A program made the position numbers and the translations under genes. Positions 52,770 to 63,507 of a stretch of DNA of 64,000 bases are shown here, piece by piece. Numbering within the stretch: the first letter of the stretch is position 1; each line of letters starts with the position of its first letter. Origin of the DNA: Candidatus Gastranaerophilales bacterium (GTDB taxonomy: Bacteria; Cyanobacteriota; Vampirovibrionia; Gastranaerophilales; Gastranaerophilaceae); the NCBI GenBank assembly GCA_944325835.1, contig CALVBO010000001.1, positions 124,001-188,000 of the forward strand, read 5' to 3'. Under the pieces are notes generated by a model. That model made no database searches. It had not been told where the DNA came from and saw nothing but the letters and a program-made list of their open reading frames with translations.

Positions 52770-55700
52770 TTATTTGATAAGTGATATATTATCATTTTCT
52801 GTATCAAATGGTCTTGCAACTGAATCAATTTGCTGTTCAAGTTCTTGTACAGATTGCATTTCCATTTCTTGTTGTTTTTGGAGTTTTGCCTGAGCTATTG
52901 AATCCTCAATAAGAATATTCATATATAGAATATTGTTAGCTGTTGCCTCATCAAGGTTTACAAATTCTGCTCCGGCGCGGTGCTTAGTAGCTGATACAAC
53001 TTTAATATCTGTGTCAATTACAATATCACCGTATGTAATCTGAACTGGAACCACATCGCCAACATTCAACGTTTCGTTATGTGTTACCGCAACACCGCCT
53101 CTTGAGATATCAATTACAGATTCTACTTGATCATTTGGTGCCAGAGTCAATGGAATGCTGTTACCGCCGACATCAAAACGCATTGTTTGACGTTTATCCA
53201 TTGCTTCTATGTTATGATCCATAGTTCTTTGTTTATATGTATATTGATATCCGACTTCCGGAAGAGGACTAGGGTCATCCGGATCAGGATCCGGTGTAGG
53301 ATCCGGGTCAGGTGTTGGATCAGGATCAGGATCTGGATCTGGATCTGGATCTGGGTCTGGATCTGGATCAGGGTCTGGATCTGGATCTGGATCTGGGTCT
53401 GGATCTGGGTCTGGATCTGGATCAGGATCTGGGTCTGGATCTGGATCAGGGTCTGGATCTGGGTCTGGATCTGGGTCTGGATCTGGATCAGGATCTGGGT
53501 CTGGATCAGGGTCTGGATCTGGATCTGGGTCTGGGTTAGGATCTTCAATTTCTAACGGAGTTGCGTCAACTATACCGTCATCAGGGTCAACATTTGTTGA
53601 ACCGTCAGTGAAATCGCCATCACCTTCCGGATAATAGTAGTTTCTTTCATCCTTGTCGTGACCGATATCTGTTACATCATCAGGTCTTACTGCCTTATGA
53701 GTTAATGTAAGGTCTTCACCTTCAAATGGTTTTGTTGCATCGTTTTCGATTTTAGAGAAACCGTCTTTGTTAATCTTAGATTGTACACCGTTAGCGTATG
53801 CTCTATCTGCAACAACTGTTAAGTTGCCTCCATTTTGCAGACGACCTTCGTCAATTACAACTCTGGAATCTGCCCAGTGGTTAACACCGTCAATCATTGT
53901 ATTGTCAAGTCTTGTTCTTGTATTGATATCAAGAGCTTTGATTGTAGCATTGTGAGGTGTAATATCACCGTTAGGTCCATAGTAATCTACCGGAGTTTCA
54001 GGTACAGAACCTAATTTGTGAATTTGAAGTGCTGCACCGCGGGTTACAACATTTATATCGTTTGCTGCAGTAATTTCATCAATGATTGTATTACCTGAGA
54101 ACTCAATATTTGCAGAACCTTCTCTTGAGATTATTGTGCCAGCATTTGTATCATAAGCATCATCCAGGCCTTTCAAATTCATATCTTTGATAGACAAGAA
54201 ATCAACTTCTTTATCAGTATTTCTTTGGTTAAATGTAACAGCTTTATCAGATGTACCGATTGTATTGCTTGCGATTAAGGAAATTGCCTCACCTTCAACG
54301 TTTGCAACTGTATCATCTTTTGCTGCATTTAGAATTGATGCGCTTGTATCAGTTGTTTCACCGGCCAACAAGAGAACATCACCTTTTGCATGAACCTGAT
54401 TAATATTCAAATCAGCTTCTTTACTTGCAATATTGATAACCAAATTATCTTTATTGCCATCGGCTCTTAATGTATTTGCTGTTACCGTACCAGCAACTTC
54501 AACATTAATTGATTTTGTTAAATCTCTTGAAGTTGGTAAAATTCCAGAGTCAACATATCCGCCGATTGTACCGTTAATAGCTTTAGCGCTGAAATCACCG
54601 CCCGCTTTAACAATTGTATTTGTTGTACCTGCATTCAGAATGCTTCCGTTATATGAATATAAGTCAACATTTCTTCCTGCGGTCAGGTTATTTGAATTAT
54701 CAGTTGTTGTAGTACCGATAACAATATTATTATCTTTAGCATCTACAATGATATCATTAGCAGCTGTCACGTGACCTTTTGCTTGGAAATCTTCTGTACC
54801 GAAGCTTTGGACACGAACATCGCCTTTATCTGCGGTAACATTAGCTTCATCACTGATAATAATGCCTTTACCAATGTTTTGAATACTTACATCACCGGAA
54901 GTTACCTGTCCGTCAATTTGGATATCACCAGATCTATTATTGATATAGATAATACCTTCGTTATCAATTGTAGAAGTGTCGGCGATTGTCAAACCGGTTC
55001 CGTCATTTGTGATTTCTGCATCTGCACCGCCGATTATATCGCCCGAAACAAGTGTTGCACCTGTTCCGTGGTTTCTGATTACAAGGTTACCGGCATTGTC
55101 AATAGTACCACTCATTGTAAGATCTGTACCATTTTCACTGTTGATAATGTTAGTTTTAAGCTCATTATCAATCGTACCGCTAACTGTTAATGCACCTGTA
55201 CCATTATTTGTAACTATCAGGTTGCCTTCATTATCAACATCACCGGTTAGTGACAGGTCAGTTCCTTCATTTGTAATTGTGGTGTTGCCACCATTTATAA
55301 TATCAGCACCTACAGCCAATGCGCCGGTTCCGTTATTTGTAATTTGTAATGAGGTTGCGTTGGTGATTGTACCATTTACTGTTGCATTTCCAGCATTTTC
55401 GCTATTAACAATGTTAGTCCAATCTTTATTGTCAATTGCACCGGACATTGTTAAGTCACCTGCATTATTCGTGATTTTTAAACCACCCTGGTTAGTAATA
55501 TTGCTTGCTTCAGTGAATGTCAATCCGTCCGCACCGTTATTAGTAACCATCATATTGCCTGAATTATTAATAACACCAGCCATTGTTAAGCCTGAACCGT
55601 TATTTTCAAATTCAGAGTTGCCGCCGTTAGTAATTTCGCCGTCAACAAGCATAGCACCTGTTCCGTTATTTCTTACCAACAGAGCATCAGCATTATTGAT

Positions 55701-58700
55701 TACACCGTTAAGTGTCATATTTTTAGCAGTTTCGGAGTTAATAATATTGGTAATAGCATCGTTATCAACTGTACCATTCATTAATAATGAACCTGTACCG
55801 TTATTTGTGATAATCAAATTACCGGTATTATCAATTGTACCGCCAACAGTTAAATCAGTTCCGGCATTTGTGATTTCTGTATTGGCACCGTTAGTGATAT
55901 CTGCACCAACATTCAATGCACCTTTACCGTCATTAATTATGTGTAAAGAATTTGTATTATTTATTGTGCCATTTACTGTTGCGTTATTTCCGCTGTTCAA
56001 AATTTGTGTTTGAACTCCGGTATTGGTTAACGCGCCGGCTAAAGACATATCTCCAGCATTATTATCTAATACTAACATGCCGTTTGCAGAAATGCTGCTG
56101 TCCTCGGTCGTTGTGAAACCGCCTGTACCATTATTCGTGATTTCTAAGTTATTAGAGTCGTTAATTGTTCCCGAGATGTTTAGTGCTGAACCGTTATTTA
56201 TAATTTCAGCATCCGCACCGTTGGTTATCGCACCACTTACATCCAATGCTCCGGTTCCATTATTTTGAACCAATAAATCACCGGTATTATTCAATGTACC
56301 ACTTATGCTCAATGCTTCGCCGGCATTTGTGATTTCTGCATCGCCACCGTTGAGTACTTCACCAGTTAGTGACAAATCGCCGTTGCCTTCATTTCTTACT
56401 ACTAAGTTACCGGCATTATCTAACTTACCGCCTAAAGTCAAATCTGTTGCTGTTTCGCCGTTAATAATATTAGTTATGCCTTCATTGTCCACAGTTGAAG
56501 TCATTGTTAATGCGCCGGTTCCGTTATTCGTTACTATAAGGTTGCCTTCATTATCCAGACTTCCACCAACTGATAAATCGGTTCCTGAATTTGTAATAGT
56601 TGTATTATCACCGTTTACAATATCCGCACCAACAGATAAGAAACCTATTCCATCATTGATGATATGTAATGAATTTGCATTATTAATTGTACCATTTACG
56701 GTTGCGTTGTTACCGCTGTTCAATATCTGAGTTTGAACTCCGGTATTGGTTAACGCGCCGGCTAAAGACATATCACCGGCATTATTATCTAATACTAACA
56801 TGCCATTTGCAGATATATCGCTTGTGTCGGTTGTTGTTAAACCGCCTTCACCATTATTCGTTACTTGAAGGTTATTTCCATTGTCTATCACGCCGGAAAT
56901 ATTCAACGCACTGCCGTTATTCGTTACTTCTGCATCTTTTCCGTTCGTTACGCTGCCGGAGATATCTAACACGCCGGCGCCGTTATTTTCTACTAGCAAG
57001 TCGCCACTATTATTCAACGTGCCGCCTATAGATAAGTCCTTACCACCATTCGTTATCTCTGCGTCACCACCATTGATTACGTCACCCGTTAATGACAGGT
57101 CGCCGCTGCCGGCATTTCTTACCACTAAATTGCCCGCATTATCTAATCTGCCGCCAACCGTCAATTCTGTTCCGTTGGCACTATTAATTATGTTCGTTAT
57201 CCCTTCATTATCTACGGTTGAAGTCATTGTTAATGCGCCGATGCCGTTATTACTTACAAGCAGGTTACCTGCATTATCTATACTGCCGCTAACGCTCAAG
57301 TCAGTTGCGGTTTCACCATTCGTTATCGTGGTATCGCCACCGTTTGTTATGCCAGCACCTACACTTAATGCGCCTGTGCCGTCATTGATTATATGTAACG
57401 AATCTGCATTCGTTATCGTGCCATTTACGGTCGCATTATTTCCGCTGTTCAGAATTTGCGTTTGTGTTCCGTCGTTTGACAACAAGCCGCCAAGGTTCAT
57501 ATCACCTTTCGTATTGTTTACTATCAAAAGACCATTACTATTTCTTATTTCACTCTTTTCTGTTGTCGTTAAACCGCCCAAACCGTTATTCGTGATTTGT
57601 AAGTTATTCGCATTCGCTATTACGCCCGAAATATTCAACGCATTTCCGTTATTCGTTAGTTCGGCTTCTCCATTATTCGTTATTGTGCCGCTTACGTCTA
57701 AATCGCCACGGCCATTATTTTCTACAAGCAAGTCGCCTGTATTATTTATTGTGCCGCTTATAGACAAGTCGTTACCAGCATTCGTTATTTCACTATTTGC
57801 TCCGCTTATTACGTCACCGGTTACGGACAGGTTGCCTGTTCCGTTATTTCTTACTACTAAATCTTTCGCGGTATTTAATGTACCACCTAACGTTAAATCT
57901 GTTCCGGTTGCACCGTTAATAATGTTCGTTATTCCTTCATTATCTACTGTTCCGGACATATTAAGTGCTCCGCTGCCGTTATTACTTACAAGCAGGTTGC
58001 CTTCATTATCTATTGTGCCAGATACGCTCAAATCTGTTCCCGCATTCGTTATCTCGGTTTGACCGCCATTCGTTATGTCGGCACCTACGCTTAATGCGCC
58101 GGTTCCGTCATTTTCTATATGTAACGAATCTTTATTATTTATTGTGCCGTTTACGGTTGCATTATTTCCGCTGTTCAATATCTGAGTTTGAACTCCGGTA
58201 TTGGTTAACGCGCCGGCTAACAACATGTCTCCGGCATTATTATCTAATACTAACATGCCATTTGCAGAAATGTTGCTGTCTTCAGTCGTTGTAAAACCGC
58301 CTTCGCCATTATTTGTGATTGCTAAATTTTGTGAATCATTAATTGTTCCGGAGATATTTAATGCTGTACCGTTATTCGTAATTTCTGCATCTAAGCCGTT
58401 CGTTACGCTGCCGGATATATCCAACGCACCTGTACCGTTGTTTTGAACCAGAAGGTCGCCACTATTATCCAGTGTGCCGCTTATGCTTAATGCTTTTCCA
58501 GCATTCGTTATCTCGGTTTGACCGCCGTTAATTACGTCACCGGTTAGTGACAGGTCGCCCGTTCCGTTATTTCTTACTACCAGATTTTCGGTATTATTTA
58601 ACTTGCCACCCAACGTTAAGTCGGTTGCGGTTTCGCCATTTTGAATATCGGTTGAGCCGCCATTCGTTATATCGCCGCTTAACGTCAACGAGCCGCTTCC

Positions 58701-61700
58701 GTTATTAGTTACCTTTAACGTGTCACCGTTTTTAATTACGCCGGATAATAATGCATCCGTTCCTTCATTCGTTACGGTTATATCACCATTATTATTCGTT
58801 ATGTCGCCGTCTACGGTCATTGTTGTGCCGCTATTGCTCAATAAGATATTTCTATCATTTTCTATTGTGCTATCGACAAGCATTGTGCCGCTGCCAGCAT
58901 TCTCTATTCTTAAGTCGTTTCCGTTATCTATTGTTCCTGTTACGCTTAAGTTCGTTCCTTCATTTCTTATTTGGGCATTATTGCCATTCGTTATTCCGGC
59001 ACCTACGCTCAAGGAGCCTTTGCCTTCATTCAATATTGCCAAATCTTTTGTATTATTTATTGTGCCATTTACGGTCGCGTCTTGACCTTTATTCAAGATT
59101 CGGGTCAATATTCCAGTATTCGTTACGCTGCCGTTCATATCCAGGCTGCCGGCATTATTCGTTATATACAGCAACCCGCCATTTTCTATACGGCTTTCTT
59201 CGGTTGTTGTTAAACCTCCTTCACCATTATTCGTTACTTGAAGGTTATTTCCATTGTCTATCACGCCGGAAATATTCAACGCACTGCCGTTATTCGTTAC
59301 TTCTGCATCTTTTCCGTTCGTTACGCTGCCGGAGATATCTAACACGCCGGCGCCGTTATTTTCTACTAGCAAGTCGCCACTATTATTCAACGTGCCGCCT
59401 ATAGATAAGTCCTTACCACCATTCGTTATCTCTGCGTCACCACCATTGATTACGTCACCCGTTAATGACAGGTCGCCGCTGCCGGCATTTCTTACCACTA
59501 AATTGCCCGCATTATCTAATCTGCCGCCAACCGTCAATTCTGTTCCGTTGGCACTATTAATTATGTTCGTTATCCCTTCATTATCTACGGTTGAAGTCAT
59601 TGTTAATGCGCCGATGCCGTTATTACTTACTATTAGGTTGCCGCCGTTTTCTATTACTCCGCCAACGGAAAGATTTACGCCTTCATTAGTAATAGTAGTA
59701 TTTTTAGTATTATCAATATCGGCATTTACAACCAGGTCAGCATTTTTATTATAAATTACAGTATTACCGCCGTTAGTTATATCAGCAGTAACGTTCATGC
59801 CTTGAGTACCCGTATTTTTAAGTTCTAAATACTGATCATTATTAATCGTTCCACCAATATTAGCAGAAGTTCCGGAATTTGCAATCATAGCTTCTGTACC
59901 TTTATTGGTAACAGTACCAGCCATATTTAAAATTCCGGCAGTATTTTTAATATATAAATTACCGTCATTAGTAATTGAGCTTCCGGCTTCAAAATTCATA
60001 CCATTTTTTGCATTGTTGGTAATAAATAAATTATTGCCGTTTGTAATTGAACCGGTTTGGGTATATTTATCACCATTATTGGTAATAGTTGCATCATTAC
60101 CGTTTTTAACAGTACCGGAAATCAATAACGCACCGGTTCCGTCATTTTTGATAAATAAATTTTTAGCGTTATCAATTACGCCTGAGATAGTAGCTGTAGT
60201 ACCGCCAGCGTTATTGTTTATTTGTAAACGGGAACCGTTATTATCAATGTTACCGCCAACATTCAATGCTCCGGCATTATTTTCAATATCAAACATACCG
60301 CCGTTGGTTATATCAGCAGTATTTGCGATTGTTAAACCATTTGAACCGTTAGTATGGGTAACATTCAAATAACCGTCATTATCAATTGTACCTGAAACCT
60401 TCAGTCCGCTGCCGCTATTTGAAATATAAGTATCTCCGCCGTTATCAATTGTGCCACCGACATTCAAACTGCCAGAGCCGGTATTATGAATTGATAATCT
60501 TTCAGAGTTATTAATCGTACCGGATAAGTTTGCAGAGGTACCGCTGTTTTTAATTTCAGTAACAGAACCGGTGTTTGTAATATTACCGGCAATATTCAAA
60601 ATACCTTTCTGGTTATCAACTTTAATAAATCCGTTTGCATTGTCAATATCCGCGTTAGAAGTGATTTCCATACCGCCATTGCCAGTATTTCTGAGAGTTA
60701 AGTCGTTTCCGTTATCAATTCTGCCGCTAACTTTCATATTGGAGCCATTGTTGGTAAGAATAGTGTTGTTGCCGTTATAAATATTGCCGGAAACCAATAA
60801 AGCTCCTGTTCCAGAATTTGTAATAGTCAAATCAGTAGCGTTATCAATGTCACCAGAAACTGTTAATGCATCTCCGGTATTAACAAGTTGTGTAAATTTA
60901 CCGTCGTTGATGATGTTACCGGAAACTGTTAAATCACCGGCATTATTAGTCGCAGAAATAGTACCAACATTGTTGTTAATTTCACCATTAAGTGACATTC
61001 CTTGTGAACCTTCATTAGTAAGCTTAATATAACCGGTTCCGTCAGAAACGTTTTTCATGACACCGTCAAGTGACATTCCTTCATTTGGTCCGTATGAAGT
61101 AATAGAAATAACACCATTGTCATTTCTCAAAGAATTACCGGATGCACCAAGCCCGTCGATGTTAACAAGTTGTGAAAAGAGATCTTCGCCCATTGATAAG
61201 GAAGTAATTTTACCGTCATGGTCAACACCGGCAATAATACCGCCGCTTTCCAAAAGATTTACGCCCGCTGCATTAATATCAACGGTATCCCTAGAAATGA
61301 CTTTACCGGCAATGGTTACAATGCCGGTTCCTTGTGAATCTGTAAGAGTTCTTAAATCGCTATATAACGTCGGTGTCGATTGGATACTGCCTTTAAATTT
61401 TTCATAGTCCTCAGTTGTCGGAGTCATAACTTGTAACGAGCCGACATTCAATACGCCGCTGGCACCAACGACCATCCCCTCAGGCGAGATAAATACCAGA
61501 CCGCCATTAGAGAATGAACCGTCAGCTTTCAATGTGTTAACGATACCGTTAATATCAATTCTGTTGTTAACCAGGTTAACGAATTTAGCTATATCAGCAC
61601 CGTCATAGTTCATTATAAAATTAGCAATATCGCCTGCATCCAGCTTGAATTGATCATATTTTCTAAAACCTACATCCTTGTTTATACCGGTAGGGTCAAT

Positions 61701-61847
61701 GTTAAACACACCATTTTCACCGGTGACATTAGAAATATCACTGGCTGCTAACACTGGTATAAACAACATTTGATGAGTGAGAAACGACGCAATTACAACT
61801 GCTGAAAACAATTTTCTCGCTTGTCTGCACTTCTTCGTAATGTTCAT
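52770..61847 (-). CDS. Giant filamentous adhesin with C-terminal PilZ motif
   Basis: 3025 residues. Signal peptide at 1-35. A two-partner-secretion (FhaB N-terminal) domain covers about 36-200 (GVFNIDPTGINKDVGFRKYD, RIDINGIVNTL, GMVVGASGVLNVGSLQVMTP). A beta-helix of about 100 repeats (DLTITNNGTGALLVSG type) runs to about 2400, then non-repeat beta regions. A Pro-Asp linker covers about 2765-2855. A PilZ-like domain follows, with RQTMR near 2883 and DISRGG near 2911, the c-di-GMP-binding RxxxR and D/NxSxxG motifs. A Gln-rich coil ends it. It likely mediates surface attachment. No TpsB transporter is in the window. AAAGGAAG precedes the ATG. Confidence 0.85.
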   Translation of the reverse strand: MNITKKCRQARKLFSAVVIASFLTHQMLFIPVLAASDISNVTGENGVFNIDPTGINKDVGFRKYDQFKLDAGDIANFIMNYDGADIAKFVNLVNNRIDINGIVNTLKADGSFSNGGLVFISPEGMVVGASGVLNVGSLQVMTPTTEDYEKFKGSIQSTPTLYSDLRTLTDSQGTGIVTIAGKVISRDTVDINAAGVNLLESGGIIAGVDHDGKITSLSMGEDLFSQLVNIDGLGASGNSLRNDNGVISITSYGPNEGMSLDGVMKNVSDGTGYIKLTNEGSQGMSLNGEINNNVGTISATNNAGDLTVSGNIINDGKFTQLVNTGDALTVSGDIDNATDLTITNSGTGALLVSGNIYNGNNTILTNNGSNMKVSGRIDNGNDLTLRNTGNGGMEITSNADIDNANGFIKVDNQKGILNIAGNITNTGSVTEIKNSGTSANLSGTINNSERLSIHNTGSGSLNVGGTIDNGGDTYISNSGSGLKVSGTIDNDGYLNVTHTNGSNGLTIANTADITNGGMFDIENNAGALNVGGNIDNNGSRLQINNNAGGTTATISGVIDNAKNLFIKNDGTGALLISGTVKNGNDATITNNGDKYTQTGSITNGNNLFITNNAKNGMNFEAGSSITNDGNLYIKNTAGILNMAGTVTNKGTEAMIANSGTSANIGGTINNDQYLELKNTGTQGMNVTADITNGGNTVIYNKNADLVVNADIDNTKNTTITNEGVNLSVGGVIENGGNLIVSNNGIGALTMTSTVDNEGITNIINSANGTELTVGGRLDNAGNLVVRNAGSGDLSLTGDVINGGDAEITNGGKDLSIGGTLNNSGDLLVENNGAGVLDISGSVTNGKDAEVTNNGSALNISGVIDNGNNLQVTNNGEGGLTTTEESRIENGGLLYITNNAGSLDMNGSVTNTGILTRILNKGQDATVNGTINNTKDLAILNEGKGSLSVGAGITNGNNAQIRNEGTNLSVTGTIDNGNDLRIENAGSGTMLVDSTIENDRNILLSNSGTTMTVDGDITNNNGDITVTNEGTDALLSGVIKNGDTLKVTNNGSGSLTLSGDITNGGSTDIQNGETATDLTLGGKLNNTENLVVRNNGTGDLSLTGDVINGGQTEITNAGKALSISGTLDNSGDLLVQNNGTGALDISGSVTNGLDAEITNNGTALNISGTINDSQNLAITNNGEGGFTTTEDSNISANGMLVLDNNAGDMLLAGALTNTGVQTQILNSGNNATVNGTINNKDSLHIENDGTGALSVGADITNGGQTEITNAGTDLSVSGTIDNEGNLLVSNNGSGALNMSGTVDNEGITNIINGATGTDLTLGGTLNTAKDLVVRNNGTGNLSVTGDVISGANSEITNAGNDLSISGTINNTGDLLVENNGRGDLDVSGTITNNGEAELTNNGNALNISGVIANANNLQITNNGLGGLTTTEKSEIRNSNGLLIVNNTKGDMNLGGLLSNDGTQTQILNSGNNATVNGTITNADSLHIINDGTGALSVGAGITNGGDTTITNGETATDLSVSGSIDNAGNLLVSNNGIGALTMTSTVDNEGITNIINSANGTELTVGGRLDNAGNLVVRNAGSGDLSLTGDVINGGDAEITNGGKDLSIGGTLNNSGDLLVENNGAGVLDISGSVTNGKDAEVTNNGSALNISGVIDNGNNLQVTNNGEGGLTTTDTSDISANGMLVLDNNAGDMSLAGALTNTGVQTQILNSGNNATVNGTINNANSLHIINDGIGFLSVGADIVNGDNTTITNSGTDLSVGGSLDNEGNLIVTNNGTGALTMTSTVDNEGITNIINGETATDLTLGGKLDNAGNLVVRNEGNGDLSLTGEVLNGGDAEITNAGEALSISGTLNNTGDLLVQNNGTGALDVSGAITNGADAEIINNGSALNISGTINDSNNLEITNNGTGGFTTTEDSSISANGMLVLDNNAGDMSLAGALTNTGVQTQILNSGNNATVNGTINNTNSLHIINDGKGALNVGADITNGANTEITNAGTDLTVGGTIDNTGNLIITNNGTGSLLMNGTVDNDAITNIINSETAKNMTLNGVINNADALLVRNNGTGAMLVDGEITNGGNSEFENNGSGLTMAGVINNSGNMMVTNNGADGLTFTEASNITNQGGLKITNNAGDLTMSGAIDNKDWTNIVNSENAGNATVNGTITNATSLQITNNGTGALAVGADIINGGNTTITNEGTDLSLTGDVDNEGNLIVTNNGTGALTVSGTIDNELKTNIINSENGTDLTMSGTIDNAGNLVIRNHGTGATLVSGDIIGGADAEITNDGTGLTIADTSTIDNEGIIYINNRSGDIQIDGQVTSGDVSIQNIGKGIIISDEANVTADKGDVRVQSFGTEDFQAKGHVTAANDIIVDAKDNNIVIGTTTTDNSNNLTAGRNVDLYSYNGSILNAGTTNTIVKAGGDFSAKAINGTIGGYVDSGILPTSRDLTKSINVEVAGTVTANTLRADGNKDNLVINIASKEADLNINQVHAKGDVLLLAGETTDTSASILNAAKDDTVANVEGEAISLIASNTIGTSDKAVTFNQRNTDKEVDFLSIKDMNLKGLDDAYDTNAGTIISREGSANIEFSGNTIIDEITAANDINVVTRGAALQIHKLGSVPETPVDYYGPNGDITPHNATIKALDINTRTRLDNTMIDGVNHWADSRVVIDEGRLQNGGNLTVVADRAYANGVQSKINKDGFSKIENDATKPFEGEDLTLTHKAVRPDDVTDIGHDKDERNYYYPEGDGDFTDGSTNVDPDDGIVDATPLEIEDPNPDPDPDPDPDPDPDPDPDPDPDPDPDPDPDPDPDPDPDPDPDPDPDPDPDPDPDPDPDPDPDPDPDPDPDPDPTPDPDPTPDPDPDDPSPLPEVGYQYTYKQRTMDHNIEAMDKRQTMRFDVGGNSIPLTLAPNDQVESVIDISRGGVAVTHNETLNVGDVVPVQITYGDIVIDTDIKVVSATKHRAGAEFVNLDEATANNILYMNILIEDSIAQAKLQKQQEMEMQSVQELEQQIDSVARPFDTENDNISLIK
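53281..53548 (-). repeat. Hexanucleotide repeat encoding (Pro-Asp)n
   Basis: About 40 units of GATCCA-type sequence on the coding strand with silent third-base changes, giving about 85 residues of alternating Pro and Asp. Confidence 0.9.
56827..57257 (-). repeat. 431-bp intragenic duplication, copy 1
   Basis: Matches 59200-59630 with one difference seen (G/T at the 18th base); offset 2373 bases, exactly 791 codons. Confidence 0.85.
59200..59630 (-). repeat. 431-bp intragenic duplication, copy 2
   Basis: See 56827-57257. Flanking repeats of the same adhesin are much less alike. Confidence 0.85.
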
Positions 61848-62052
61848 AAGGACTTCCTTTCGACATATATCTCTTTAGTATTGCAATAATATCACTTCTT
61901 TATACTCTTTTCCAGCATTTGTAACGAAATTTAACGATAAATCTCTATACACATGCGCATGGAAATAGCTACTTATTATTTTAATAAGTAGTATAAAAGT
62001 CGGAAATTGCTAGTAAAACTTTAATTCTTAACAATTCTTATCTTAATAATTC

Positions 62053-63507
62053 TTAACTTTTCTGAGTCAAACGCGTGATACTCCAATATGAAGCGTGAAA
62101 AATGATTAAAAGAAGAATCATTTTTAATGCCGGCAGTAAAACTAATTTATCCAGCACAAAAAATACACACAATCCGTATGGAATCAAAGAAAGAAGTATC
62201 GGATTTAAAATTTCTTTCGGATACTTGATTTGTAACCCCGGAATAATGATTATCAAACTCAAAACAAGATAAAATAAATTTGCAGAAAAAGTGGCAATTC
62301 CGACACCAATGAGTGAATATTTCGGGATTAATACAATATTCAAAATAATACCCAAAATCCCTGATAACAGCTTCAACACAAAATCTATCTGGGTTTTATT
62401 CGCAAGGTGATATTGCAATGTTGTATAATCCGTCAGAGCAAGGAAAAATGTCCCGAATGCAAAATACGGAATTATCTTATACGCAATGTAAAAATTCGGA
62501 TTTGAAGAAAAAATATGTACGTAATCCAAAGAATAAATTGACATTGTCAAAACTAACGGAAGCGCAATCAAAATGTAATACCCGACAAATTTTGAAACAA
62601 TCGGCGAAACATCATAATTTTCTTCGTAAAGATTTATAATACGCGGAACCGCCGCCACAGTAATCGTTGAAAAAATAGTCATTAATAGCGGCAAAGTTAA
62701 ACCGTAAGCTACCCCGACAATACCAACATCGCTAAATCCGCTGATACTGTTCATAATAAATTTATTACTTTGATTGATTATCCAGGCACTCAATGACGTT
62801 GCCGCAATAGGAATACCGTATTTTACAATAGGAAATACCGAATTCCATTCAATTTTTTGCAGTTTAAAATGTTTAAGTATATCACTTTGAAAAATCAGTA
62901 ATATATCCGTTAAAGTTATTGAAATCGCCATACCAAGAAGCAACGCAAGCGCTCCAAGATGATACAATTTAACAAATAGAACAGAAAGTCCAATTGTCAA
63001 AATCTGGTTTAAAATGGTCGAGAAGGTAAATGCTATGGATTTCAACTGTGCACGCAAGAGTTGAAATAGCAATGCACGTATCGCTACAGGTATAATCAAC
63101 AGTAAAATTGAAATAAAATATTTCGCTTGAATATTAAAAAAGCTGTAAAATTGCTCCCTGAACAAAAATGCAATACAAAACATTATGAACAGGTTGCTGG
63201 CAAGCATTATAACCAGTGTTGTCAAATATTTCGGGATATTATGGGTCAATTGATTCTGTCTGAAAAATCTCAAGCCCGAAAGTCCGACCCAGTCTGAAAA
63301 CAAAATACATAAAAATGAAAGCAAAGCAATTGACAACGAATATAACCCGTATTCTTCCGGAGAGAGTATACTGGTATAAACAGGCACGATAAGGGCATTC
63401 CCCAGCATACCGCAGATTTTAGACGGTGCATACTTGAATACATCCTTAAAAATCTCTTTTATCTGATATTGTTCTACATCAGCTCTTATAGCTTTTACTT
63501 CTTCCAT
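62053..63507 (-). CDS. Polysaccharide flippase (Wzx/MOP family)
   Basis: 484 residues with about 12-14 membrane helices. Start KYAPSKICGMLGNALIVPVY and SPEEYGLYSLSIALLSFL are typical of MOP-family oligosaccharide flippases. It moves lipid-linked sugars across the inner membrane for capsule or O-antigen. Its ATG shares one base with the rimO stop (TAATG). Sugar ligase and polymerase genes are not adjacent. Confidence 0.85.
   Translation of the reverse strand: MEEVKAIRADVEQYQIKEIFKDVFKYAPSKICGMLGNALIVPVYTSILSPEEYGLYSLSIALLSFLCILFSDWVGLSGLRFFRQNQLTHNIPKYLTTLVIMLASNLFIMFCIAFLFREQFYSFFNIQAKYFISILLLIIPVAIRALLFQLLRAQLKSIAFTFSTILNQILTIGLSVLFVKLYHLGALALLLGMAISITLTDILLIFQSDILKHFKLQKIEWNSVFPIVKYGIPIAATSLSAWIINQSNKFIMNSISGFSDVGIVGVAYGLTLPLLMTIFSTITVAAVPRIINLYEENYDVSPIVSKFVGYYILIALPLVLTMSIYSLDYVHIFSSNPNFYIAYKIIPYFAFGTFFLALTDYTTLQYHLANKTQIDFVLKLLSGILGIILNIVLIPKYSLIGVGIATFSANLFYLVLSLIIIIPGLQIKYPKEILNPILLSLIPYGLCVFFVLDKLVLLPALKMILLLIIFHASYWSITRLTQKS

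Noticed and set aside
53127-61407. Many long plus-strand ORFs opposite the adhesin
   Set aside because: They are frame shadows of a periodic gene, lack ribosome sites, and give Leu/Pro/Ser-rich low-complexity products.
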